NCBI GenBank assembly: GCA_019802505.1
Contig: JAFMOC010000108.1
Coordinates: forward strand, 62,001 to 126,000
Source of the DNA: Corydoras sp. C115
Taxonomy: Eukaryota; Chordata; Actinopteri; Siluriformes; Callichthyidae
Direction: 5' to 3'
DNA: 64,000 nucleotides
The notes beneath the pieces were generated by a model. It saw only the letters and a program-made list of their open reading frames with translations. It did not search any database and had not been told where the DNA came from. The position numbers and the translations under genes were made by a program. Shown here one piece after another: positions 12,021-22,442 of the stretch; position 1 is the first letter of the stretch; each line of letters begins with the position of its first letter.

Positions 12021-12707
12021 ATCAAATTAAAACAAAAAAAGAATAAAGTATAAAATAATTTAAATACAGTATGGTTTAATTAAATTAATAAAAATGTAGT
12101 GCAACTAGATCTTTAGTTATCTAATGTTACCTGATTTATATAGCTTAAATATTTTGTGTGACTCCAGATAGATGGGTCTTTATATTTTCAAATTGAAAAT
12201 GTTATTTATCAACTTAAGTGTAATTTGGCTACAGGCTTTTGCACAGTGCAGACATGACATAGTTCAGATGTACTTGTGATTTTCTACAACTGCTGATGCA
12301 TCTAAAGCCAATAATCAGTCACCACACATCTAAAGCAGAGTGCGGACGCTGGGACATTGCAGATATGTGCTTCAGTTCAGAGGAACACTACTGTCAATCT
12401 AGCACTCCTTCAAACATGAGGGCGAAAAACGGGCATGCGAGCTCATGGTCAGTGCAGCAGCTTAGGACCTTATTAGTAAGCACATGTTTGTGTTCGTTTC
12501 TTTTGTTTATTTTCCATAGAATACCATTTATATTGCTTTTTTTTCTTTCTTCATTTTCTTTTGAACTTTTATTTGTCTATTGAAGTTCTATGTCATATGG
12601 TTGGGTCCGACGAAAGTAAAATTTGACCTATACGCTATACCTCGGTAGCTAATAAGTTTTAGCTGTGCCATATGGCCAACTAAATACATACCATTATTGT
12701 TGTATTG

Positions 12708-13009
12708 GCGGCACAGTGGCTTAGTTGTTGGTATGTTCCAGGTAGCATTATCCTGGTTCGAATCCCGATCATTGTGTTTCCATGTTCTCCCCGTGTCTGC
12801 GTGGGTTTCCTTTGGGTTCTCCAGTTTCCTCCCACAGTCCAAAAACATGGATTTAAGGTAACTTGAACGCTCTAAATTGCCCCATTTAGTTTGTTGACTG
12901 CGTGAGATAGTGTGTCCAGCGATAGATTGACGTCCTGTCTTGGCCCCGAAACACTCTCCCCTGACCCTGTGACCCTAGTAGAGAATTAAGCAGAAGATAA
13001 TGAATGAAT
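12708..13009 (+). repeat. Mermaid/DANA-type SINE
   Basis: Head at 12710, core near 12830 and tail with GAAT repeats at about 13005. Imperfect direct repeats related to 'tgttgtatt' and 'tgctgtatt' flank it, compatible with a diverged target duplication. Confidence 0.75.
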
Positions 13010-13690
13010 GTATGCTGTATTTACATTTTTTAATGTATAGATCTGTCTTGTACAAATCATACATCTTTCACATCTTAAAAAAAGTTTCATTGCCTTTTCT
13101 GTGCTGTTTTAACCCATTGAGGGAAAACCAGTCATACAAAATTATTAGCTCAAATATTTAGCAATTTCTCAACTGAAGGTTTGCATTCGCTATAAACAAA
13201 ATGGGATTCAGTGGGTCATCAGTTTCCTGTGGTGGTGTGGCTAAATAGCAATTTGTGTGACCAAAAACACAGCAGATTTGCTTAGTCTTTAACATCCATA
13301 TAATGCTTGCCCGTCTTGAGAGAGACACATTTTTAAACCATGGAAAAATATGAATATAAATGACAGGTGAAAAAATAATAATAAACAAATCCTGTTAATC
13401 TTGTTTTTCACCAAGGCAACACAAAAACTATTGACAGGTGTCATCAGTTTAAGTTAAGTATGCACTCAAGATACCCAAAACTATGTGCAAAAATACAAGT
13501 AATTTTTTTATTCACCGACTCCAGGTTAAACAACCTGACAACCTCTCATGTCACCTTTCAATTTTTTCTATTTCTGGTTCACTCTTTTTTTTCTCTTCTT
13601 TGCTTGTTTTGTCCCAAACCTGAACCATGCACCCTTCACTCTTTCCAATAAGAGATTGCAGAGTCGCCATGGAGACAGCTAGAGCTCCCA

Positions 13691-13693
<3 letters not shown>

Positions 13694-13750
<57 letters not shown>
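13694..13750. repeat. (CA)n microsatellite
   Basis: Long CA run. The minus-strand frame over it only yields alternating Cys-Val. Confidence 0.96.
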
Positions 13751-13751
<1 letters not shown>

Positions 13752-14037
13752 TTAAGACATAAACCTAGCTCCCATTTTCCTTTAGTCAGTTCGGCTGAAA
13801 CTGTCAAATGTGTTTACATGCACTTCATTATGTAGATAAAATTAAGAAGACTTGATGGTAAAGAAAACAAGTTTAGTGCTAACTGTAACTCACGAGTTAC
13901 ATATTTCCCGCAGCGCACATTAGCCCAGCATAAAACCTTACAAGAGCACGGACATGACATTTATTAAAATACTAAGGTGTTTATTTGAACATATTGCTTC
14001 GTGTTTTTTATCGTACATTCCGGTATAATATATCAGT

Positions 14038-14069
14038 ATTATAGTATATATTATAATATATACTATAAT
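14038..14069. repeat. 32-bp perfect AT palindrome
   Basis: The sequence equals its own reverse complement over 32 bases, centred between 14053 and 14054. It contains only A, T and one G/C pair per arm, and can extrude as a cruciform. Confidence 0.9.
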
Positions 14070-14179
14070 GTATTACTTACTGCTACTCACTACCAAACTC
14101 ACAATAACACTGCAATATCTATTCAATCATTATACGTATATGCAATATATTATTGCTCGGCAATTTCACATTTTATTTT

Positions 14180-14421
14180 GTAACTATAACTAATATATCG
14201 TACATAATTGAGCAGTTTATTATATATATATTTATATTTATATTTATATATATTTTTTTTCTTCTTCTTTCTGTTATAATTTTCTTTTATTAAAGTACTT
14301 CTCTTAATAGATATATTAGATGTATGTTTTTAACTTTCCCAATCACTGTCACCTTTGTTACTGAGAACCTGAATTTCCCCACTATGGGACCAATAAAGGC
14401 TTATCTCATCTTATCTTATTA
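14180..14421 (+). repeat. LINE-type 3' tail ending in a TATCT-like repeat
   Basis: The stretch ends in 'gggaccaataaaggcttatc' and then short TCATCT/TATCT repeats, the usual terminal arrangement of fish LINE-derived repeats. No coding part is preserved. Confidence 0.4.
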
Positions 14422-14559
14422 TGATGTATGTGTTTGAATCTGCTAACTGACAGGACCATAAAGACGCTTCTTGTTTAGAAACTTACCACTATTATAAAGA
14501 ACTTTTTTTATGTCCTTATCTTATAAGGTCATCGAGCTCTTTCATAGCTTTCCAAACTC

Positions 14560-15075
14560 TATATTTGACTGTTGCATCCTCTCTGCTGTGTACAGAAAGG
14601 GCCCCGTCTGTGCGATATAGTCCAGCCGACTATATTCAACTGCACGCTACTTCGTGCGCACAAACTATTTAGTACAGTAGTATGCACTACGTAGCCAATG
14701 GCGACTTCTTGGATTACGAGCGAGGGTTTTCGGCTTATGTAATCCACACCCCCATTCCACACACACACCACACACTTTTACAGCTCACGGTGCATCTCGA
14801 TGATCTAAGCCTCGTGTGAAAAAGGCTGGAAAACTGCTCGATCGGGATGCTGATGGAGAGCGACGGCGAGATGAAGACCTACCTGCCTTTATTCTTCACT
14901 CATTCTTCTTCATCCTGCCAGCACGCTCGTCACTTGGCGCGTTACTGCGGGCCTCCGATGATTCGTAAATAACGACGAGGCGCTAATTTCTCCGTTTCTT
15001 CTGCATCTCACGGCAAAATCCATCTCCTCTCATCCAGTCATCTTCTCTTTTGCCGAGCTGAACCACAGAGCGAGT
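14560..15075. promoter_or_regulatory. CpG-rich, promoter-like segment
   Basis: Unlike its AT-rich surroundings this stretch is rich in CG dinucleotides and does not match any repeat in the window. It has a CCAAT-type 'agccaatggcg' at about 14693 and is followed by a GA-rich tract (15076-15110). This is what an unmethylated vertebrate promoter with a first exon could look like. No TATA box or clear splice donor identifies the transcript. Confidence 0.35.
14847..14972 (+). CDS. Hypothetical 41-residue ORF in the CpG-rich segment
   Basis: ATG at 14847 opens a short frame ending with TAA at 14970-14972. The product starts MLMESDGEMKTYL and has no recognised domain. I list it only because it lies in the single CpG-rich, apparently unique stretch of the first 20 kb. 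It could be part of a first exon, a 5' leader ORF or chance. No strong splice donor follows; 'gtaaat' at 14965 is a weak candidate. Confidence 0.15.
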   Translation: MLMESDGEMKTYLPLFFTHSSSSCQHARHLARYCGPPMIRK

Positions 15076-15230
15076 GAGAGAGCGAGAGAGAGAGAGAGAG
15101 AGAAAGGGATGGGGGAGGTATGAGAGCCAAACTATAGGAGGGGAGGAGAAACAAGAGGAGGTATATGCTAACAGTGAAGGAATAAAACGACCCCATGCTT
15201 TCCCTTTCGTAATTAAATTGTCTAAACTCT

Positions 15231-15231
<1 letters not shown>

Positions 15232-15314
<83 letters not shown>
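15232..15314. repeat. (TA)n microsatellite
   Basis: About 40 TA units with one CA interruption. The Ile-Tyr reading frames on both strands across it are artefacts. Confidence 0.97.
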
Positions 15315-15315
<1 letters not shown>

Positions 15316-15600
15316 CATTATTCTTTGCTTAATCCTCTACTTGGGTCTCTCTACTACATGCCCATCTAGGAGAGAACATTTAGAGAACATCTAGGAGGCA
15401 CTAGGCATATACGCCCAGGACAGGGCACCATTGTATCGTTGGGCACATTCACTCACACAAACACACAAACACACACTATATGGGGCAAACAAAGGAAACC
15501 CACATGGACATGGGAAGAACATGGAAACTCCACCCAGATTGGGATTGGAGATTCGAACATGGAATCCCCAGCACTGAAAGGCGAACGAACTATTTATAGA
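15315..15600 (-). repeat. Mermaid/DANA-type SINE, diverged
   Basis: Minus-strand copy with its tail next to the TA tract and its head near 15590. A short local duplication ('gagaacatttagagaacat') lies at about 15373. Confidence 0.65.
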
Positions 15601-15989
15601 AATTTAATGTTTTATTTATTAAAGTTATTATTAAAGTACAAGAACTGCAAATTAGGGAAGTAGCTCTTAGTGTGACTAAAAAGAAACAATAGGATAAAAG
15701 CATGTTTATTAAAGTAATCATAATTTAAGCAATGCATAAATAATTTATGACACACATGAAGCACATGCATTGCTCTGAAGGTTACATGCCCATAAAGCAA
15801 AACTATACCTTGGGATATTAATCCACCCACCCCAATCCTCTAGCTACTGTATTTCTGTGAACACATATCCCTACTGCAGAGATACCTTATGGAACTTGCT
15901 CAAGCAAGACCTATGTGAAACATCTAAGATGGTTGAGAAATTTAACCAAGGTTTAAACACTGATGCCATTTTAGCCAAATGTGGTCATC

Positions 15990-16770
15990 TGATAGCATGT
16001 TATGTTTTATGTTATGATGATTACTGGATGGAATCTGGATTTCTATTTGACTGGTGGCATTGCAGTCCTGCAGGATTGCCTCAATGGACTCTTCCTGTTC
16101 AGTTTTTTTCAATTGTCATAGTTTCTCCAGTTGTTGAATATGGACAACTGATCCCTACACAGCGGCACAGTGGCTTAGTGGTTAGCACGTTCGCCTCTCA
16201 GCGCTAGGGATTCCTGGTTTGAATCCCCATCTTGGTGGAGTTTCCATGTTCTTCCCGTGTCCGTGTGGGTTTCCTCCGGGTTCTCCGTTTTCCTCCCACA
16301 GTGCAAAAACATGGATCAAGTCAATTGAGTTCTCCAAATTGCCCCATGTAGAGTGTGTTTGTGTGTGTGTGTGTGTGCCCAGTGATAGATTGGCGCCCTG
16401 TCCTGGGTGTATCTGCCCAGCACCCGAAACGTTCTCCCCTGGATGGGCATGGGGAACCTCCCGCGACCCTAATATAGGATAAAGCAGAAGATAATGAATG
16501 AATGAATGAATGATCACTACACAATCTGTACATGGTTGTCCTAAATTGTTAATGCCGCTGGGTCACTCAAGAAGGATGAGTCCCTCACTGAGCCTCTGTC
16601 CTCCCAAAGTTTCTTCCTAAATAAAACAACATAACAGGGAGTTTTTTTTCTTGCCTCTGTCACTTTGGCTTGCTCTTTGGTGGTTCAGGCTTATAACACT
16701 GTAAAACTGCTTTGTGACAATGTACTATTGTAAAAAGCGCTATATAGATAAATTATTTGAACTTGAACTT
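15990..16770 (+). repeat. Family R1 repeat interrupted by a Mermaid SINE
   Basis: The segments 15990-16161 and 16511-16770 together align with 3570-3958. They include the 'tactggatggaa' landmark upstream and the 'aaaaagcgctatatagata' end. Confidence 0.65.
16162..16510 (+). repeat. Full-length Mermaid/DANA-type SINE with target duplication
   Basis: The head starts with 'gcggcacagtggcttagtgg', the body carries a GT tract (16352-16377), and it ends in GAAT repeats. The flanks are TGATCCCTACACA (16149-16161) and TGATCACTACACA (16511-16523), a 13-bp target duplication with one change. The target is the R1 repeat. Confidence 0.9.
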
Positions 16771-16939
16771 ATGTTCTGTGAGTATGCCGCCATACATGAC
16801 TGAAATGACCCATCACAGAGCAACTTAAATAAGATTGCATTGGATCAATGATCGTCAGTCAGTGTATCCACATCTCTACCGAATCTGTCCTTCATAACCT
16901 ATAAGTGTCAACCATGTTGTAGTATAATTACTGACTTGT

Positions 16940-17218
16940 GGTGTTCCTGGATTCCAGGTTCGATTCCCAATCTGGGTGGAGTTTCCATGTTCTCCCCATG
17001 TCTGCGTAGGTTTCCACCGGGTTCACCTGTTTCCGTTCACAGTACACCAACATGGATTTAAGGTAAATCGGCTGCTCTAAATTGTCCCAATGTAGAGCAT
17101 TCAATTTACCTTGAATCCATGCTTTTGGACTGTGTGAGAAAACCGGATAACCTGGAGGAAGAAATCCTCACGGACACGGGAGGACCATGAAAACTCCACA
17201 ATTCAGATTGGGATTTAA
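16940..17218. repeat. Inverted pair of Mermaid 5' halves (foldback)
   Basis: 16940-17098 is the first half of the SINE on plus. 17099-17218 is the same half on minus. The two arms meet directly with almost no spacer, so the RNA or single strand could fold into a hairpin of about 120 bp. Confidence 0.75.
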
Positions 17219-17654
17219 AGTAAAATTGACAAACTTGTCAGTGCTAAACTTTCTTTAGCTTTCATTCAGTGAATGCTGCAGTATACTTTAGCACACTCTG
17301 TGACACCATCAAGTATTAAATGTATAGTAATGGAATGAATATTAGTTGCTTTGTTAATGATGCAGAAAAACCTTCCATAAAACATCATAACCATGGTTCT
17401 ACAAATTATTTGCCACAACTCCTAAGCCACCCACAGTTTGTGTGGGTGTGTGTGTGTGCGTGCACTATTTCTCTATTTGTCCCAGAATGAATTTTTTTCA
17501 CAAAAGCCAAATATAGTCATCATAAGATTGGAAATTGAGTTATGTCAGGGCCACAATGGGGATCGGAGACAAGATTTGCCAGACACAAAAACGAATTCAA
17601 TTACAAAATGATCCCAAATGTCAGCACCGGAGTCGACACACCACTTCTCTTTAT

Positions 17655-18265
17655 TACATTTACATTAAGCAGATGCTGTTATCCAAAGCGACTTACAAAT
17701 AAGAGAACAACACAAGTAAGTAGTTAAGGAGGAACCAGTTACACTGTAGTATTATTAAACCTGATCATTATTCAATCCAGCTTCCAGTGTCAGAGTTGGG
17801 AAGATAATTCCACCATTTAGCAGCGGTGAACAATGTAGAGTGAAAATGTCACATGGTGGTTTAACCTCACCACAGTTTTTATTCATCACTAGATATCTGT
17901 GATCGAGTTGGGAGCATCTTAGAAAACTAGAGTTAAGGGTAAGAGGGGGCAGATCCCAAGATTGTCCTGTAGGTCAGAGTTAGTGCCTTGTACTGAATGC
18001 GAGCAACTACAGGAAGCCAATGGAGAGAGTTGAGTAGTGGAATTCGCTTGGAGTGGTTGAACACAAGTCGAGTTGCTGAGTTTGAGATCAGCTGTAGAGA
18101 CCTGATTGAGCAAGCTGAGAGACCAGCAAGCAATGCATTACAATAATCGAGTTAGGATGGACTAACGGTTGTTCAGTCAAGAAAGGTCTGAACTTCCTGA
18201 TGTTGTACAGAATGTTTGTCTGTGCTGAACTGTACTGTCTGTATATTGCCAAGAGACAGTCTAAG
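17655..18265 (-). mobile_element. 5'-truncated L2-type LINE
   Basis: Minus-strand remnant of the L2 ORF2 C-terminus (frames at 17919-18133 with 'STTQLSPLASCSCSH'-like text) and 3' UTR. Several frameshifts. The tail is at about 17660-17700. Confidence 0.7.
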
Positions 18266-18269
18266 GTTA

Positions 18270-18783
18270 CATTTAAATTGATGAAACACATTTACTTAAA
18301 CAATTTTACAAGGCATGTAATGCAGTTAAGGCTTTTTCCAGAATTCCAAATAACAAAATAACAAAAAAGTATCTAGCAGTGTGGCACAATAATCATAAAT
18401 CAGTTGCATGACACTTCTGATGACATAATGCTCTTGCATTTGCAGAGGTACAGCCTGTACCAAATTGATTTCTGTGAAGTAACTTGACCAGGTTTATAAC
18501 ATATTTTAATTTATAAACTTATAAACTCAACCTGTTTTTCTGGCCTCTTAATCAGGTTTGCAGTTTTTCTATATACAGCATGTTCGCTGAAATGCACAGA
18601 AAATGAGCAGTAAATGGGGTAAAAATGCACTGGTTCACAGCAGTTTAAATTCATTGTTTTTCTTCCAGCTTGGTCATTATCTGCTCACACCAGTTGAATC
18701 TTTACTCTTACATAACATCTCAGAGGCAAAGAGTGAAAACATACTAAGTGCATGAAACTTTATAACATAACTGTTGATGCTAC
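18270..18783. other. AT-rich DNA without a recognisable gene
   Basis: I see nothing supported in this interval. Confidence 0.4.
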
Positions 18784-19145
18784 CGTGCGGCACCATGGCT
18801 TAGTGGTTGTCACATTCGCCTCACTCCGCTGGGGATCCAGGTATGAATTCCCATCTGGGTGGATTTTCCATGTTTCTCCCATGTCTGCGTGGGTTTCCTC
18901 TGGGTTCTTCAGTTTCCTCCCATAGTTCAAAAACATGAACTCAAGGTAAACTGAATGCTCTACATTGTCTCATATTGTGTATGTGTGTGTGTGTGTGTGT
19001 GTGCGTGAGCATGTGTCTGTATGAGTAAGTGTGCCCAGTAATAGATTGGCATTCTGTCATGGGTGTATCTGCTCAGCGCTGAAAATTTTCTCCCCCGGCC
19101 GAGCATGGGGAACCACCCTGCGTGGACAAAGCGGAAGATAAAACT
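18784..19145 (+). repeat. Mermaid/DANA-type SINE
   Basis: Near full-length copy with a GT microsatellite at 18978-19005 inside the body. The 3' end is degraded after 'acaaagcggaagataaa'. Confidence 0.75.
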
Positions 19146-19421
19146 GAAAAATAATACCAAATAAACAGGAATCCTCAAAATTCAGAATCTTTCATAAAAG
19201 CAGCACTTTGCTTAATTGTGTGATTCAAAAGGTTAAATATTAAAATTGCAATATTTAAATAAATTGCTTGAATTTCTCAAAAACCTTGACACACACAACT
19301 TTGACATAGGTTTCATGGGTCCTTTTGCCCATGTTAAAAAGCTGCATTTGACACACTTCAAAAACTTAAAACCAAAGGCCTGTTTACTTACAAGTTTATT
19401 TATAACACGGGTAGTTCTGGG

Positions 19422-19832
19422 TAGGGGTGAGCTGCAATATTAGCTGATTCGACGATTCGATTCGGAGAACCGTAGTCGACTATGAACCTCATAGTCGAAT
19501 GTACCATTTTGACCACATGGGGGTGCCCATGGCTGCTGCTTAGCATTAGTTTTTACATGAAATGTCTTTGTTTTCGTTATATATAGCCTTTTGTCAAATA
19601 AAATCATCCTAATTTCTGTTAATATTATTTTTGAAAAAAGTCCAGAACGGGGATCCCATTTACGGTGCTCTAGAAAAACAAGTAAAATATAAAAAAGAAA
19701 ATCTTTTTTAAAAACCACGCATATAGCGCCATCTTGTGGTGAAATTTCAACTGATTCGACTATCAGTCGACTATAGGGAAAATCTGACGAATCAGATTCG
19801 ACTATGAAAATCCTTAGTTGAAGACACCCCTA
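19422..19832. mobile_element. 411-bp hAT-type MITE
   Basis: It begins TAGGGGTG and ends CACCCCTA. The 8-bp flanks GTTCTGGG (19414-19421) and ATTCTGGG (19833-19840) match in 7 of 8 positions, as expected for an older hAT insertion. Subterminal regions contain repeated 'gattcgac'/'gtcgactat' motifs, possibly transposase-binding repeats. It has no coding capacity. Confidence 0.8.
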
Positions 19833-20584
19833 ATTCTGGGCCTTAAATCTGATTGGCTGAGCTGTTTGTCCAGCCGTTACATGATTGACAATAACACACA
19901 CCTCTGACCACTTCACATTTGTATCAATATGTGATTATACAATACATTTTTTCCTGATGTTCTTTATTAAATGCTTTCTGTAATTTGGCCACTAGATTTT
20001 GTTGGTAGTTGGCAGTATTTGATTGTTTGAGAAACCGGAAACCTGTCAATATTCGGTAAATGTTCACTTTAAAATAAAAACTAGATTTGTCTAGGCCGTG
20101 TCGCCAAAGGAGGGCGACAGAGACGCAGGGGTAAAACTCCAACTTCCAGGAAGCGCAGCGGCAATCAGGTCTGACGAGACCCAGCTGCCAGCTTCCTTAT
20201 TTAAAGCGGCGTGTGGCGGCGCGTCATCGCCACGCCGTCGCCTTTTTCACGCGCAGTGTGTGGTCAGTTGATAAGTTCCCATGTTGATTAAACATTGGGC
20301 CTTCTAATCGTATTGTTTTCCCACTGTCCCATGATATTGGTTGCCAGGGCACGCCCTGGGGCAATATCGCAATTACTTCCGCTCTGTGTGTACCATTATT
20401 ATTATTGTATCCAAATAATGCGTCCGGTCGAACGCCGCTCATCCGCTGAGGTGGCAGGGTGCCCCAGAGCACAGCGTTTGGTATTGGGATTAGGGCAGTG
20501 CTTCTCAAATAGTGGGGCGCACCCCCCTGGGGGGGCGCAGTGTGGTGCCTGGGGGGCGCATAACAAGATATCACAGAGCAAGTG

Positions 20585-21075
20585 ATATTAATCAGAATCA
20601 GACTTTATTGGCCAAGTATGTTCGCACATGCAAGGAATTTGCATTTGGTTACAATAGCTCACAGTGCACAATAAGTGACAGACACACCCAAACTAGCATT
20701 CCTCATACACACACGCACCATGACGGTTGTGCAATTTGCAGATTGTATTTAAATAAAGTGCTAGTGCAATACTGTAATGGATAGTTAAATAGGTGAGAAT
20801 GGAAGAAGACTGGTTGAGAGTGTTGAGAATGAGTCCAGAAGTAGTGTTTTAATGTTCAGCTGTTCATTAGTGTGATGGGGTGTGGAAAAAAGCTTCTCCG
20901 TAATCTCGAGGTCTTGATCCTCAACTGACTGAACCGCCGGCCTGAGGGAAGATACTGGAACAGGTGATGTCCAGGGTGTGATGGATCACGGACGATGTTC
21001 TCTCCCTGCTTCCTGGTTCTGGCCGTGTGCAGGTCTGGTAGGGAGGGTAGATTTACACCGGTAGGGAAGGTAGCT
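20585..21075 (-). repeat. LINE-derived fragment inside the hAT
   Basis: The stretch from 'aatcagaatcagactttatt' to about 21075 resembles a widespread fish LINE-type sequence in minus orientation. I cannot name the family and the inner boundary is approximate. Confidence 0.4.
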
Positions 21076-21109
21076 TTTAAGTGTACTGAACAAACCCTCA
21101 AGAGACAAC

Positions 21110-21340
21110 ATGGAGAAATATTTAACAGGGATGAGGATAGAAAGGCGGAGAGAGACAAAGATAATACGAAGATAATGAGAGTAACAAAAGTCAACCGAAA
21201 GTTAAAACGAGGAAATGTGTCGAAGTGTATGTGGCGCTTGGCTTCACTGTAACTGAGGTGGGAGACGAAGAAAGACCGGTGTGTCTTCTGTGTCTTTAAA
21301 TGTTGGCAGCGGACAGCATGAAGCCAAATAAATGAAGGCG
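21110..21340 (+). pseudogene. hAT transposase N-terminus with BED-type zinc finger remnant
   Basis: From the ATG at 21113 the frame reads MEKYLTGMRIERRRE. After frame changes it reaches 'VALGFTVTEVGDEERPVCL', then LCLKMLAADSMKPNK. This is the beginning of a BED-type finger as in the ZBED5/SCAND3-like group of hAT-derived proteins, where the CxxC pair precedes the conserved 'DSMKPNKL' region. Frameshifts and stops interrupt it, and the catalytic part is absent. The identification rests on motif memory, not on an alignment. Confidence 0.55.
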
Positions 21341-21964
21341 TGACTTAAAGATATTACACCCCAATCACGCTGATAAGCCGCTTGAGTTTTTAATCGTGAC
21401 GCGTAGAGCTAGCAATCATAACTCTTTATGAAAACAAAAAAGTTTTCTTCTTCCTAGGGGGGGCTTAACAGAAAATAATTGAGAATCACTGGATTAGGGG
21501 ATAACGGGAGACGTGTGCAGCACTCAGTGACGTCACACTGTTTCATTTCGGATCGGGTTTGCGCCTCGTTCGCGGAGGCAGTGTTTTACAAACTGCTTTT
21601 TAGTTTGTTTATTTCTTTTGTGTTCACGCGAATTGCGCACCTCACTCTGTCGCTGAGGATTTAGTTTCATTTCATTTCAGTTGCAGGGTGCCGTAGGGCT
21701 ATAGCGCTACTCGCGCTAACTCCCTTCACATCCAGGTGGCGCGTTTGGTTGGTCCTGCAGCTCGTACGTCGCAGTCTGCCGGTTCGAACCTTGGTCGGGA
21801 CCTTTTGTGCGGAACCCCCTGTGTGCCCCGGGATTAACGTTAAGTGACAATCGGTATATATATACATATACCCCGTTTTAGTGGCACCTATTGCTTTCGT
21901 CATTCCCCCCCTGTATATTGGCTCCTACCATTCCCCCCAACCTAACAGTACGGCGTGGCCACTG

Positions 21965-22430
21965 ATGGAACCAGCAGGGGACCCACCTATCAGGGAGGCT
22001 TTGCAGCTCCAGGGGGCAGCCATTGGTCGCCATGAACAGCTCCTGCAACAAATAATGCAGCAGCTGACATTGATTGCAGAACAGCGTGCCGAGGCTGTTC
22101 CTAGGCCTGAATCACCACCTAGGTTGGGGGCATCCAGACTCCCTCCCGGGGGTTCGGACGCACAGATTGCTACCCGAGAGAGGTTCGCTGGGGAGGCAGA
22201 GCGCTGCAGGGGATTCCTTCTCCAGTGCTCACTGGCTATCGAACAGCAGTCTTCTAGGTTTACCACTGAGCATTCTAAGGTAGCCTTTATGGTTTCCTTA
22301 CTAACTGGCAAGGCCTTAACTTGGGCGAATGCTCTGTGGGAGGCGGAAGCCAGCGAGTGTGCCACGGAATGGATCTTCCATCAGGCAATCCGGCAGACCT
22401 TCTACAACCCCAGGGAGGGGCGTGAAACCC
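21965..22430 (+). pseudogene. gag fragment of gypsy copy 1
   Basis: ATG at 21965 (MEPAGDPPIREALQLQG) fits the start seen at 40792 in copy 2. The open frame upstream to 21881 is LTR sequence. It contains a coiled-coil-like N-terminus and the retrotransposon gag core with 'RCRGFLLQCSLA', 'KVAFMVSLLTGKAL' and 'WANALWE', typical of the sushi/RTL gag family that builds the capsid. Near 22430 the sequence jumps directly into reverse transcriptase coding DNA, so the gag C-terminus, the protease and the first part of the reverse transcriptase are missing. The antisense frame at 21925-22365 is a shadow. Confidence 0.85.
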
Positions 22431-22442
22431 CAGAAGGCCACA

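Larger units (their letters stand above)
20496..21491 (+). mobile_element. hAT transposon remnant with 8-bp target duplication
   Basis: Ends CAGTGCTTCTCAA and TTGAGAATCACTG are inverted repeats differing at one position. The duplication GATTAGGG is exact (20488-20495 and 21492-21499). The first half contains a LINE-derived fragment. The second half keeps the start of a transposase with a BED-type finger. This dates the hAT after the gypsy LTR. Confidence 0.92.
20088..21941 (+). repeat. 5' LTR of gypsy copy 1, with a hAT inserted
   Basis: About 850 bp once the hAT and its duplicated 8 bp are removed, close to the 867 bp of the 3' LTR in copy 2. TATA-like 'cttatttaaagcgg' at about 20192 and 'gattaaacattggg' at about 20285, where copy 2 has AATAAA. 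The right edge is uncertain because the sequence after 'tcctaccattcccccc' diverges from the other LTRs. Confidence 0.8.

Noticed and set aside
15074..15394. ORFs across TA, CA and CT microsatellites (also 7777-7971, 13551-13751, 24486-24955, 45869-46207, 49059-49515)
   Set aside because: Low-complexity dipeptide translations (Ile-Tyr, Cys-Val, Ser-Leu, Arg-Glu) with no other coding support.
21925..22365. 146-codon minus frame
   Set aside because: Antisense shadow of the gypsy gag gene; the same shadow appears over copy 2 (40593-41192).
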